From the NCBI GenBank assembly GCA_034112085.1, contig JAWUWD010000120.1:1-46510 (forward strand): a stretch of DNA of 46,510 nt, read 5' to 3'. How positions within the stretch are numbered: the stretch's first letter is position 1; every line of letters begins with the position of its first letter. The stretch comes from JAWUWD01 sp034112085. Its GTDB lineage: Bacteria > Bacteroidota > Bacteroidia > Cytophagales > Cyclobacteriaceae. Position numbers and translations under genes: made by a program. Below the pieces are notes generated by a model. The model worked only from the letters and a program-made list of their open reading frames with translations. It was not told where the DNA came from and made no database searches. This document shows positions 1 to 8,500 of this stretch, one piece after another.

Positions 1-1
1 C

Positions 2-64
2 AGAGTTATTATGAATGAACCTTTGTTGAGATTGATTGACATGTTTTTGATGAGTAAAATATAG
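2..64 (+). CDS. C-terminal end of an unidentified upstream gene (partial)
   Basis: An open frame enters from the left edge and ends at a TAG at 62-64. The 20 visible residues include NEPLLRLIDMFLMSKI, an ordinary amphipathic protein tail. The gene would be mostly outside the window, and its product cannot be named from this fragment. It lies on the same strand as the SUI1-family gene that follows, but a separate promoter stands between them. It could also be a chance open frame. Confidence 0.35.
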   Translation, partial: RVIMNEPLLRLIDMFLMSKI

Positions 65-127
65 TGTATCTCTGTCAGATAGCAAAAAAGACCCTCTTTT
101 AAAATTGAGAGAATAGCCAATAATAGT

Positions 128-135
128 TATTTTTG
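128..135 (+). promoter_or_regulatory. Bacteroidota -7 promoter element (TATTTTTG)
   Basis: The octamer TATTTTTG matches the Bacteroidota sigma-A consensus TAnnTTTG exactly. It ends 21 nt before the ATG at 157, which leaves a short leader. It decides the start of the SUI1-family gene: the in-frame TTG at 133 overlaps the promoter element and so cannot lie in the message. No clear -33 TTTG is visible upstream. Confidence 0.6.
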
Positions 136-156
136 CAACAAAATAAATCAACGGTC

Positions 157-507
157 ATGGCTAAAAAGAATCAATGGAAGAATCGAGAAGGTGTAGTATA
201 CTCTACTTCAGATGACTTTAATTATTCTAGCATGGGAAGCGCCTTACAGAACGCAATACCCTCCAATCAACAAAATCTCAAGGTCCAATTAGACAAAAAG
301 TCTCGAGGTGGTAAGCAAGTTACTTTGATCACTGGATTTATTGGGAAAGATGATGATTTGAAAGATCTAGGAAAGCTTCTAAAGTCGAAATGTGGTGTAG
401 GCGGGAGTGCCAAGGATGGAGAAATAATGATTCAAGGAGATCACCGTCAAAAAGCTGTAGACATTCTCATCAAGGAAGGCTATAAAGCCAAAAAAGCTGG
501 CGGTTAA
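157..507 (+). CDS. SUI1/YciH-family translation initiation factor-like protein
   Basis: The 116-residue protein belongs to the SUI1 (eIF1-like) family, called YciH in bacteria. The family binds the small ribosomal subunit and influences start-codon selection; its exact bacterial role is not settled. The SUI1 core is in the C-terminal two thirds: VTLITGF, then a KDLGKLLKSKCGVGGS stretch (the conserved Lys/Cys-Gly-Gly loop), then GEIMIQGDHR and a final amphipathic helix ending in a basic tail. Length is normal for the family. I place the start at the ATG at 157 (MAKKNQW) because a promoter element overlaps the earlier in-frame TTG. It appears to be monocistronic. It faces the small minus-strand gene across about 50 nt with no obvious terminator. 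Confidence 0.9.
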   Translation: MAKKNQWKNREGVVYSTSDDFNYSSMGSALQNAIPSNQQNLKVQLDKKSRGGKQVTLITGFIGKDDDLKDLGKLLKSKCGVGGSAKDGEIMIQGDHRQKAVDILIKEGYKAKKAGG

Positions 508-556
508 GCCCCTAAAGTAAGAAGTTGTAAATCACTTAAAATGACAAAATCTACTT

Positions 557-748
557 TTATTCTCTATTAGAAAGCTCATTGACAGTATCCAAATTGGCAA
601 GTCGATCAGCTTCGTATAATGTCACAACTTGTGCCTGATAGTAAAGGAAACTATCAGACCAAATGGTCATTGCTAAATCCAACTCTTGCCCTTCAGCTTC
701 CATTAAAATTTTATCGATAGACAGCTTCTCAGGCTTCTGTTCATTCAA
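557..748 (-). CDS. Small hypothetical protein; probably the 3' part of a frameshifted gene
   Basis: A 63-residue acidic frame starts at a TTG and contains KPEKLSIDKILMEAEGQ and SDSFLYYQAQVVTLYEADRL, predicted to be mostly helical. I do not recognise it. The only start in this frame is the weak TTG. Upstream on the same strand, an ATG at 815 opens another frame (MTRKNLFPGKSLMYASFF) that stops at a TGA around 741. The two frames would join smoothly if the run of five A at 763-767 were four, giving an 84-residue protein of 557..815. A promoter with its -7 element at 855-862 is well placed for the ATG at 815. It may therefore be a recently frameshifted gene, a sequence error, or a programmed shift. 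Confidence 0.45.
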   Translation of the reverse strand: MNEQKPEKLSIDKILMEAEGQELDLAMTIWSDSFLYYQAQVVTLYEADRLANLDTVNELSNRE

Positions 749-828
749 AATAAAGGCTGCGGAAAAACGATGCGTACATCAATGATTTTCCAGGGAATAG
801 GTTCTTTCGTGTCATAGCAAATAAATTA

Positions 829-882
829 ATCTCAGTGAATTCTTTATTGTACTACAAAAGTATAATCTGAACTCACTGAGAT
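829..882. repeat. Inverted repeat around a minus-strand promoter
   Basis: The 14-nt arms at 829-842 and 869-882 are complementary except at one position. The core is ATCTCAGTGA paired with TCACTGAGAT, with a 26-nt spacer. The spacer contains the -7 promoter element of the small minus-strand gene, so the palindrome could be an operator. It could also form a hairpin in the RNA read through from the LytTR operon. Confidence 0.7.
855..862 (-). promoter_or_regulatory. Bacteroidota promoter for the small minus-strand gene
   Basis: Read on the minus strand this is TACTTTTG, an exact match to TAnnTTTG. A TTG lies 20 nt upstream, close to the usual -33 spacing. Transcription would start near 848, about 33 nt before the ATG at 815. 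Both promoter elements lie within or next to the inverted repeat 829-882. Confidence 0.5.
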
Positions 883-884
883 CA

Positions 885-926
885 ATCCGTAAAACAGCGT
901 ATTTTAATCTACGGTGTTTTACGGAT
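885..926. repeat. Long hairpin: 17-bp inverted repeat with 8-nt loop
   Basis: The arms 885-901 and 910-926 pair over 17 bp with a single mismatch; the outer 12 bp (ATCCGTAAAACA / TGTTTTACGGAT) are perfect. It lies about 80 nt beyond the stop of the LytTR regulator gene. It may terminate that operon, although no clear U-run follows on either strand. It begins only 2 nt from the neighbouring palindrome. Confidence 0.75.
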
Positions 927-1003
927 AGGATATGACCTGCCACGAAATGGCTTGTACTAGTTATTAGGGGTAATTGATGGTTTTTTTCTTAGAAGTGGAT
1001 TGA

Positions 1004-1774
1004 TCACTTCCCTCCACTCAACCAATCTTTAAAGTCACTGACTTTTTCACGACTCACAATCATTTCCTTATCGAAGATGATCTTTGACTGGACTTTCAAT
1101 CGGCTGTTGGAGTAGATCAACACCTCCTCTATGGCGTTGATATTAATAATAAACGATCTATTGAGTCGGTAAAATTCTTTCGGGTCAAGCATTTCTTCGA
1201 GCTCTTCCATTTTGTAATCTATAATAAACTTACGTTGATCATTGTTCACTAAGTAAACCGTGCGACCTTCTGAGTAAAATAAAGAAATCTCACTGATTTG
1301 GATAGATCGAATATGTTCACCTACCTTAACCATAAACCTGGACTTATATTGCCTCTGACTCAATTCAGAAACTACATTGCTAAGCGTATTATCTCCAAGT
1401 TGTATTTTCATCTGATCAAGCTTCTGAAGTGCAGAGGACAAGTCCATAAACGTAATAGGCTTGAGGAGATACGCGATACTATTCACTTTAAAAGCATCTA
1501 TGGCGTACTCATCAAATGCAGTTGTGAAAATCACTGGTTTAACAACCTTAATACGATTGAATATTTCAAAGCTCAATCCATCCGTAAGTTGAATATCCAT
1601 AAAGATCAAATCCAAACTAGATTGATTTTCTTTTAGCCACTCAGAAGTGTCTCTAATAGAAGTAGTCCTATTCAGTATATGAATATCTTCGCTATACTTA
1701 GATAAGTATCGTTCCAATTTCTCAGCTGCTGGAGCCTCATCTTCAACTATTAATACATTCATGCGTGATGTCAT
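1004..1774 (-). CDS. LytTR-family response regulator
   Basis: The 256-residue protein is a DNA-binding response regulator of the LytR/AlgR type. Residues 5-125 form the receiver domain, with the acidic pocket VEDE at 10-13, the phospho-acceptor Asp60 in DLIFMDIQL, and the conserved TAFDEYAIDAF and YLLKPI switch segments. Residues about 145-250 form the LytTR DNA-binding domain (FMVKVGEHIRSI, YRLNRSFIININAI). The start codon overlaps the stop of the kinase-like gene before it (ATGA), so translation is probably coupled. Known LytTR regulators work with LytS-type kinases, which are encoded immediately upstream. Target genes cannot be told from the sequence. Confidence 0.95.
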   Translation of the reverse strand: MTSRMNVLIVEDEAPAAEKLERYLSKYSEDIHILNRTTSIRDTSEWLKENQSSLDLIFMDIQLTDGLSFEIFNRIKVVKPVIFTTAFDEYAIDAFKVNSIAYLLKPITFMDLSSALQKLDQMKIQLGDNTLSNVVSELSQRQYKSRFMVKVGEHIRSIQISEISLFYSEGRTVYLVNNDQRKFIIDYKMEELEEMLDPKEFYRLNRSFIININAIEEVLIYSNSRLKVQSKIIFDKEMIVSREKVSDFKDWLSGGK

Positions 1775-2817
1775 ATTGACTGTTTAGCCATCTCTTTTTC
1801 GAGTGTTAATATCGGTATTTTTGTATAACAATCATTATATGCGGACACTTCTATAATGGGTGTATCTGTATAGTAACTATAGGCTCGTTGAGACTTATTG
1901 AGTGCCGTGCGATCATTCATCATCGACAATCGATAGTTTGATTGATGCTGGATCACCAAATACTCATCTTCTTTGTAACAGTTGATGACCAGAGCCTCTT
2001 TCGGATTATTAATAGTTCGTTTAGCAATGTCTTCTACGATAGAGGTAATCGTTCCTGGTATCAATTGAATATCAGAATGAGATAAGTCTACCTCCAACAT
2101 CACATTGAATTCTGGAAGCGTATTCAATAAATTGACTAACTGATCAGTGGCCATAATTTCTTCCTCCAACTCCACCAACTCAGTTTGTTTGTGTCCTAGT
2201 AGGTAACGATACACACTTGAAAGATAATCTATCAATTCTTCCGCTTTGTCTGGGTTTTCATAAGAAAGCGTAATAATCCTCTCCAAACTACTATACAAAA
2301 GCATTGGGTTGATATCATTCTTAAAATCTTCGAATTCATTGGCAATTGATTCTTTCACCAGTTGCTCATTGGCTAGTCTCACTGTATTCTCTCTACTCAA
2401 AAGTGAATGACTAAAATAAAGTGTGAAATAGAGCAGTGAAACCACAACGTAAATCGTAATAAATACCCACAGCTGAGCTTGTCCCGGGCTGAATCCTACC
2501 CAAATTTTGAAATACAAAAACAAGGTTGCTGACGCTAAAACTGATGAAAATAAACAATTGGTAATGACGACGATCAAAGGTTCTCCCCACTCTGAAAATT
2601 TATCTTCAAACTTTTTGAATAGTGTGATCACATATCTATTGACTTCGAATATTAAAAAACTGGCAATCACACAGACATAAACTTCTTGACTTTCAAATAG
2701 TTGATAAACTTGGGTGGTATCATTATTTAAAAGTAAAATCAACAAATACACCATTACCCCAATCAAGACGGGGCTTACTAGCCTAAATACTGGTTGATGT
2801 ATAAACAATCTATTCAT
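1771..2817 (-). CDS. LytS-like membrane pseudokinase lacking the phospho-acceptor His
   Basis: The 348-residue protein has about four hydrophobic segments in its first 140 residues, a short coiled region, and a region collinear with the His_kinase domain of LytS-type kinases. Where active kinases have NPHFLFNSL, this one reads NPMLLYSSL (170-178), so the histidine is Met172. The N-box VENAIKHN is replaced by VEDIAKRT (Asp263 for Asn), and no glycine-rich GLxN motif follows. By sequence it should neither bind ATP normally nor autophosphorylate. I place the start at the ATG at 2817, one base after the TGA of the active kinase gene; an upstream in-frame start would overlap that gene. It probably acts as a regulatory partner or heterodimer subunit of the neighbouring kinase, which is inference. 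Confidence 0.85.
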   Translation of the reverse strand: MNRLFIHQPVFRLVSPVLIGVMVYLLILLLNNDTTQVYQLFESQEVYVCVIASFLIFEVNRYVITLFKKFEDKFSEWGEPLIVVITNCLFSSVLASATLFLYFKIWVGFSPGQAQLWVFITIYVVVSLLYFTLYFSHSLLSRENTVRLANEQLVKESIANEFEDFKNDINPMLLYSSLERIITLSYENPDKAEELIDYLSSVYRYLLGHKQTELVELEEEIMATDQLVNLLNTLPEFNVMLEVDLSHSDIQLIPGTITSIVEDIAKRTINNPKEALVINCYKEDEYLVIQHQSNYRLSMMNDRTALNKSQRAYSYYTDTPIIEVSAYNDCYTKIPILTLEKEMAKQSI

Positions 2818-2818
2818 G

Positions 2819-3886
2819 TCAAGCGATAAGTTGTTGCTGATGTATGACAGGAAGGTGTACTTCAAACTTACTCTTATCGATTATCCTTACTTCTTTGGTG
2901 GAAAGCATGTCATATCGTTTCTTAATATTCTTTAGTCCAATATTGAACGAGGTTGTATGAATAGGGCTATCTGTTTTGGTATTGATCACTTTCAACACGG
3001 TATTATCAATAGCAGATATGTAGATGTAAAGCGGTTTTTCTTTAGTAACCACATTGTGCTTGATCGCATTCTCTACTAATATCTGCATAGTAAGTGGTGG
3101 CATCTTAGTCTTGAGTAATGTTGGCGGAATGTTTATTTCCAAATAAATATTTTCTTCAAATCTCACTTTCAATAAAAAATGATAAGACTTTACAAAGTCA
3201 ATTTCTTCTTCCAAAGAAACATATTGCTGCTTTTGGGTGGACAATATATACTGATATGTTTCTGCTAGTCTTCTGATAAATTTCTCTGTCAAAGCCGCGT
3301 CTTTATAAAGCAATGAAGATATCGTATTCAGTGAGTTAAATAGATAATGTGGTTTAAGTTGACTTTTCAGTGCTTCCAGTTGCAGTTGAAGCTGCCTTCT
3401 CTCATTGGCAACTGTTTCTATTTGCACTACAGCATATTCGTTATATGAATAATAGGCAAAGTAGATCACATTATAGATAACCAACCCTAGCACAACGATG
3501 ATACATAGTTTTATCAAAAGTGAGATGGCAACAACCGTATCAAGACCTCCAGCCTCGATCAATTCTGTAACCACATAAAACAACATCAAGGATACTCCTG
3601 TCATGAAAACGACTTGTAAGAAATAACCTATCACTAATCTGGTCAGCATGCCCTTGCGCCATGAAAACCAGATATTGCACTTTCGATTGATCATCAGCAC
3701 ACCCCAAGCACTTAGTGCACCCATCAATGAAAACAAGGAATAGTAGCGATAGCTATCAGCGCTGAAATCACCGCCTCCGTAGTTTAAAAAAAGATAGACC
3801 AAGCATCCGCAAAAAGCACCTAGCAAGGTGATTGCAATTGATTTTATCATGACTCGATAGTTCGTATATGTCACAGAAAAGTCCAT
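2819..3886 (-). CDS. LytS-type sensor histidine kinase (His_kinase/HATPase)
   Basis: The 355-residue protein has about four membrane segments in residues 15-150 with only short loops. A coiled linker follows (ANERRQLQLQLEALKSQ), then the His_kinase domain with the H-box KPHYLFNSLNTIS (His180). The ATPase part has the N-box LVENAIKHN (Asn273) and the glycine motif NIGLKNIKKRY (about 315-325). All catalytic elements seem intact. There is no extracellular sensor domain, so it may sense the membrane, a ligand in the bilayer, or a partner protein. It is followed 1 nt later by the pseudokinase gene and preceded 52 nt upstream by the SSDYY-repeat protein, so all four genes are probably co-transcribed. 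Confidence 0.93.
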   Translation of the reverse strand: MDFSVTYTNYRVMIKSIAITLLGAFCGCLVYLFLNYGGGDFSADSYRYYSLFSLMGALSAWGVLMINRKCNIWFSWRKGMLTRLVIGYFLQVVFMTGVSLMLFYVVTELIEAGGLDTVVAISLLIKLCIIVVLGLVIYNVIYFAYYSYNEYAVVQIETVANERRQLQLQLEALKSQLKPHYLFNSLNTISSLLYKDAALTEKFIRRLAETYQYILSTQKQQYVSLEEEIDFVKSYHFLLKVRFEENIYLEINIPPTLLKTKMPPLTMQILVENAIKHNVVTKEKPLYIYISAIDNTVLKVINTKTDSPIHTTSFNIGLKNIKKRYDMLSTKEVRIIDKSKFEVHLPVIHQQQLIA

Positions 3887-3938
3887 TCTTCAATCTAAAC
3901 AAAATTGCCAATAGATTGAAGAATGAATTGAGATTGGT

Positions 3939-5396
3939 TTAGTCAATAGCCTTCATAGCACGGCCGTAGTAAGTGTCTGAGCTTATTTCTTTAGCCGCTC
4001 TCCTGTAAGCACTTTTCAACGCTTCACTCCCAGTAGACACTTTCGGAGCTATCTCTGCTAAGGAAGAGCTGAGGTAGTGGTCTGAGTCAATTCTAGAAAT
4101 AGCCTCTATTAATTTGATCATTTCTTTTTCCCCCATATTATCATTATCGGCAGCCTTTCGAATAACCTCTGTGGCGTAATGATCCGATGATATTTCGTCC
4201 AATGAAATCATAAAGGCATTCATCACATTGTCGGTGATTACTTGCTCTTCAAACACTTTGCTCAAGACACTGCTGGCATAGTAGTCCGAAGACAAATCAT
4301 TACCAACGACATCAATAATTTTAATGAGTACTGCTTCATTGACTTGCTTATCCAAAATTTTGGAAAAAACAGTCGTCATATAATGATCTGATGACACCTC
4401 TGAAATTGCTTCAAGCAATTGATTGAATCCTGTAGATGAGAGGCCTTCTTGCTCTAGTGTCTCACTAAGTAATTGTGATTGATAGTAATCCGAACTAATT
4501 TCTTTTGACGCCATGATTAAATCAGAAAGTAACTCATCTGTCAACTCTTTTTCTTTCATGATCTCAGTTAGCGTACTGGACATGTAGTAGTCTGAAGAGA
4601 TGTTCCTAGTGGCGCGTATCAGAGTAGAATTGTGACGTTCAGCCACATTCTTATTATTAATAGCTTCTTTGAGGACTGATGCAGAATAATAATCAGAGCT
4701 GATTTCATCAATCGCATTAAGATAAGCTTCAGCACTCACATCACTCATTAAGAATCTATCACTGCTGTTCTTCATAATGTCAGCCAAATAGAAATCTGAA
4801 CTAACTTCATCAGATATTCGATTTAGGATAGATGAAAGCTCATCCGCAGACAACTCATCTTTATCCAACAAGATCTTGGCATACTTAGATTTCACATAGC
4901 TACCATCCAGTCTACCTACCTCTTCAAGTACAGAAGATACGCCCCCTTTTTTATAGAATCTATCTACTCTACTTTTGGCACCCAATCCAGTCGACCTTAC
5001 CATTTCTGGAAGAACTTCTGCTAACCACTTTCTACCTTGCGGCTCAAATGGGATTTGTTTTCGACCTTCGTAGTATTCTTTTTCCAATTTACCACTAGAT
5101 CCATTTTCAATGTAAATTTTTCGTTTGCTCCCGAAGGTAGTTTTGCTGATTTCTAAATATCCTCCGCGAGAAACACTTAAGACATCTGTGTCGTCATCAG
5201 AAATTTCGACATCCCCTTCATACTCAACATCGTAGCCTGTAAGGACACCATTATGACTATGTTTGCCTTTTGACTTGACAGTGATTTTATTTCCCCTAAT
5301 TATTTTAGTTGTCGCTTGACTATGTAATGTGTAAGAACATACAGCAAGTAGCAGGAGTGTAATAATTATTTTGAGTTTTTGACCTTGAGCGTTCAT
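3939..5396 (-). CDS. Secreted 34-residue SSDYY tandem-repeat protein
   Basis: The 485-residue protein starts with a Sec signal peptide (hydrophobic core about 9-22, likely cleavage after HSQ near 27). Residues 28-125 are a basic, glycine-rich, beta-prone region. Residues about 166-485 hold one weak and eight clear repeats plus a final half repeat. Each is 34 residues long and begins SSD(Y/H/F)Y, followed by a small-residue segment, a VLxEI-like helix and a second helix ending in (D/E)EI. This is the pattern of an alpha-solenoid. Similar SDY-type helical repeats are, to my knowledge, found in some exported or M56-peptidase-associated bacterial proteins, but I cannot name the family. It appears to be the first gene of the kinase-pseudokinase-regulator cassette, which suggests an envelope ligand or sensor for it. 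A 7/8 match to the -7 consensus (CATATTTG) lies about 40 nt before the start. Confidence 0.85.
   Translation of the reverse strand: MNAQGQKLKIIITLLLLAVCSYTLHSQATTKIIRGNKITVKSKGKHSHNGVLTGYDVEYEGDVEISDDDTDVLSVSRGGYLEISKTTFGSKRKIYIENGSSGKLEKEYYEGRKQIPFEPQGRKWLAEVLPEMVRSTGLGAKSRVDRFYKKGGVSSVLEEVGRLDGSYVKSKYAKILLDKDELSADELSSILNRISDEVSSDFYLADIMKNSSDRFLMSDVSAEAYLNAIDEISSDYYSASVLKEAINNKNVAERHNSTLIRATRNISSDYYMSSTLTEIMKEKELTDELLSDLIMASKEISSDYYQSQLLSETLEQEGLSSTGFNQLLEAISEVSSDHYMTTVFSKILDKQVNEAVLIKIIDVVGNDLSSDYYASSVLSKVFEEQVITDNVMNAFMISLDEISSDHYATEVIRKAADNDNMGEKEMIKLIEAISRIDSDHYLSSSLAEIAPKVSTGSEALKSAYRRAAKEISSDTYYGRAMKAID
3942..4901 (-). repeat. Protein-level tandem repeats (34 aa, SSDYY type)
   Basis: Repeat starts are at residues 199, 233, 267, 301, 335, 369, 403, 437 and 472 of the secreted protein, with a weak first copy at about 166. 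The spacing is exactly 34 residues except for one 35-residue unit (437-471). The DNA copies have diverged while the SSD-aromatic core is kept, so this is an old, selected repeat and not a recent tandem duplication. Confidence 0.85.
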
Positions 5397-5555
5397 CTGA
5401 TTGTTGTTAAGTATGATAAATAATTGACCTTACAAATATGTAATACTATCTACTACATAAATAATAGAATGTAATCAACCGTCAGTAAAGTGTATTGAAA
5501 TGTCGAATGCATGTACTTTACTATTTAAGTGTACAGTTTCAGACAATCAGAAGTA

Positions 5556-8500
5556 TTATGATATTTTAGGAAGCTCAATATAGAAGGTAGTACCTTTCCC
5601 AGTTTCAGTCTCAAACCAAATTTTTCCGCCAGATTGCTCAATTCCATGCTTCGCTATCGCTAGTCCAATTCCTGATCCTGAAGTTTTAGTGGTGAAGTTA
5701 GGAATGAATATTTTCTCTTGAATATCTTCAGGTATACCCATGCCATTGTCTTGCACAAGGATCATGAGCTTATTATTTTCTATTTCAGTAAGTTTGACCA
5801 GCACTTCAATCGGATCATCACCCACTGACTGTTTTGCATTAATTATAATATTCGATAGTATTCGTCCCATTAATTGTTCATCCCCAATCGTCCAGACTTC
5901 CTCATCTGTGATTTCCAAATTCACTTGGTCAATTTCATGATTACCAAACAAGGTAACTGCATCTTTCACGACTTTAGTAAGCTCATACTCTTCCTGTTCT
6001 GGCATTGGCATTTTAGCAAATGTGCTGAAAGATGTTGCTATTTCACTAAGCGTATCCACCTGATTGAGAAGTGTCTCAACCGGCTTTTGAATTTGTTCCA
6101 AATCAGATCTTTCACCCAACATCCTTTTCAGGTATTGTAAAGTAAGCTTCATTGGTGTAATCGGATTCTTGATCTCATGAGCGACTTGCTGAGCGACTTC
6201 TCTCCATGCAGATTCTTTCTGTGTTCTTGCGAGGGCCCTTTTACTATCCTCAAGATTGACAACCATCTTATTGTATTCGCTGACCATGAGTCCAATCTCA
6301 TCATTAGAATTCCATTCTAGTGGTTCATTTTTCTCAGAAAGTGTAGTCTGTTTTAATTTTTGAGTGATAAATAATAAAGGGAAAGTGAGCCATTTAGACG
6401 CGAAATATGAGATCACCAAGAATACTAAAAACACCAATGTGAAGATGTTTAGAATGGTGGTGAACACTTCAATTTTCTCCTTCTCCAATTTATCTTCAGA
6501 CTCAAAATAAGGCACACTTAGTACCCCAATCATTTCTCCTGTATTGTTCTCCTTGATAGCCACATAGGTTGCATTGTATGCAAGTTCTCCAACCCGTTCA
6601 CCAATAGTCAGGTGATTTTGACCTTGACTTATAATGGAGTTCATTGCGTGCGATGCTAAATATGGAGACATTACTGCCTTCTTATATATCAATGGTTGAC
6701 TAGTAGCCACAAGCCTGCCCTTAACATCGAATAGATTGGCATCTGTGTTAGAAAATCCCGCAATACTTGCCAAGCTATTTTCTAATTCTCCTTTATCAGC
6801 ATCTATCGAGAATTCTTTAAGTGATTCTTCCAAATTACGACTAATCAACAGTGCTTTTTTGAAATGCTCATACTCAACCTCTTCTTTATAAGAGGCAGTC
6901 ACTAAACTAACAGTGGTGACACTCACCGCGAATAATGGTAGAAAAAAAGCCAAATTAAAATAAAGCTGAATTCTAGCTGAATAATTAAGAGAGCTTCCTG
7001 ATAGGTAAAAATAGATGGTATATCCAAGTAGTATCAGAACCACTATAAACATAAGAATCAGTAATAGAAATGAAAAATTGGATACTATGCCTTCCCAAGA
7101 ATATTCTTTAGATGAAACAACTACTTTCCTACCTTCATCATCTTCTAGTATTAAGTGATCAAAGCCATTTATCGAGATGCTCTTGCTAGACAAATAACTA
7201 CTTTCAAAATCATTTTGATAATTGAAATCCCCAGAATGCGACAGCAATTTCTCCTGTTGATAGATCGCATAACTGTATCCCTTATTCTCGAATGGCAATA
7301 AAAAGCGACTATCTACCAATAATTCTGGATAGACATTATCAGGAATTATTTTCTTTAGCCTCAAATCCAAGACAATATGCCCTGTAGTCAAACCATAATT
7401 ATTGATATCAATAAAACTGACATACCTTTTAGTGAAGTTTGCTCCTAATTTATTGACATAGAAAAGGTCTTTATATGAGGTCTTATTCTTATCACCAAAT
7501 GACTTTTTGAAATAAGCATATTCTTCTTTTCCATTGTCACCATAAATCTCACCATCTCTATTGAAAAGCCTAATTTTCAAATCATATCTGTCAAAATATC
7601 GATTTAGATATACCTTTTTTATCTTTTCTCTAATGGAGTTTTTGTTAGACATAAATGGACTAAACATTCGAGTTTTGATAAATACATCATTTTGAATATT
7701 ATCTATGGCTTCCGCCAGTAGAAACTCTGCCAACACATCATTCCCTATCAAAAAGTGATCAGCAAATCTTTCTTTATTATCTTCAATTCTAACTTTCTCG
7801 AAATAATCAATTGCATGTGTAATTGTAGCCGTAGCAACCAGTATTCCAAGGAACAAATAGATAAAGGCTATATAATTAACTTCCTTGAAGTGATCTAGTA
7901 AGTTATAGAACATGATGATTGAGAAATACATTACCCCTAAAGCCACTGATAATACTGGATGATTGAGGCCAATCAGAATTATTGTAAATATTATGGTTCC
8001 TATCAAATATTGAATCCACATCGTCTTTACCGAATCTCGGTTAAGTTTTTTGATCACTGAATAGCAAAAATGGGAAAACATGAAAAACAATATTGCCCCC
8101 AATACAAAGACTATATAAACCACTACCCTATCATAAGAGAAATTAATAGACCTTGTAACATCTAGGGTATATCGTGAATTACTATAAAGCGTCTGAATAA
8201 TAAGAAACTGAAGAAATAGGGCTAGGTGTGAAAACAAAGTTAAGGTCACTGTCCATAACCATCTCCATAGCTTAGATACACTACTAGATTCATTCTTGTC
8301 ATAAGTAGCGCTAATAAGGCCAATGACAAATATCATTAAGAACAGAATATTCAATAACATCTCACCCAAAGAAGCATTTAGCATAGAAGACGCAAAAATT
8401 CTAGGGTCAAAAACCTTAGAATGATTGAGTCTTTGAGGGAAATTGGCCCAAAACATTGCCAGTCTTATCAAAATTAAAAATGCTGTGAAAAATCCTACAT

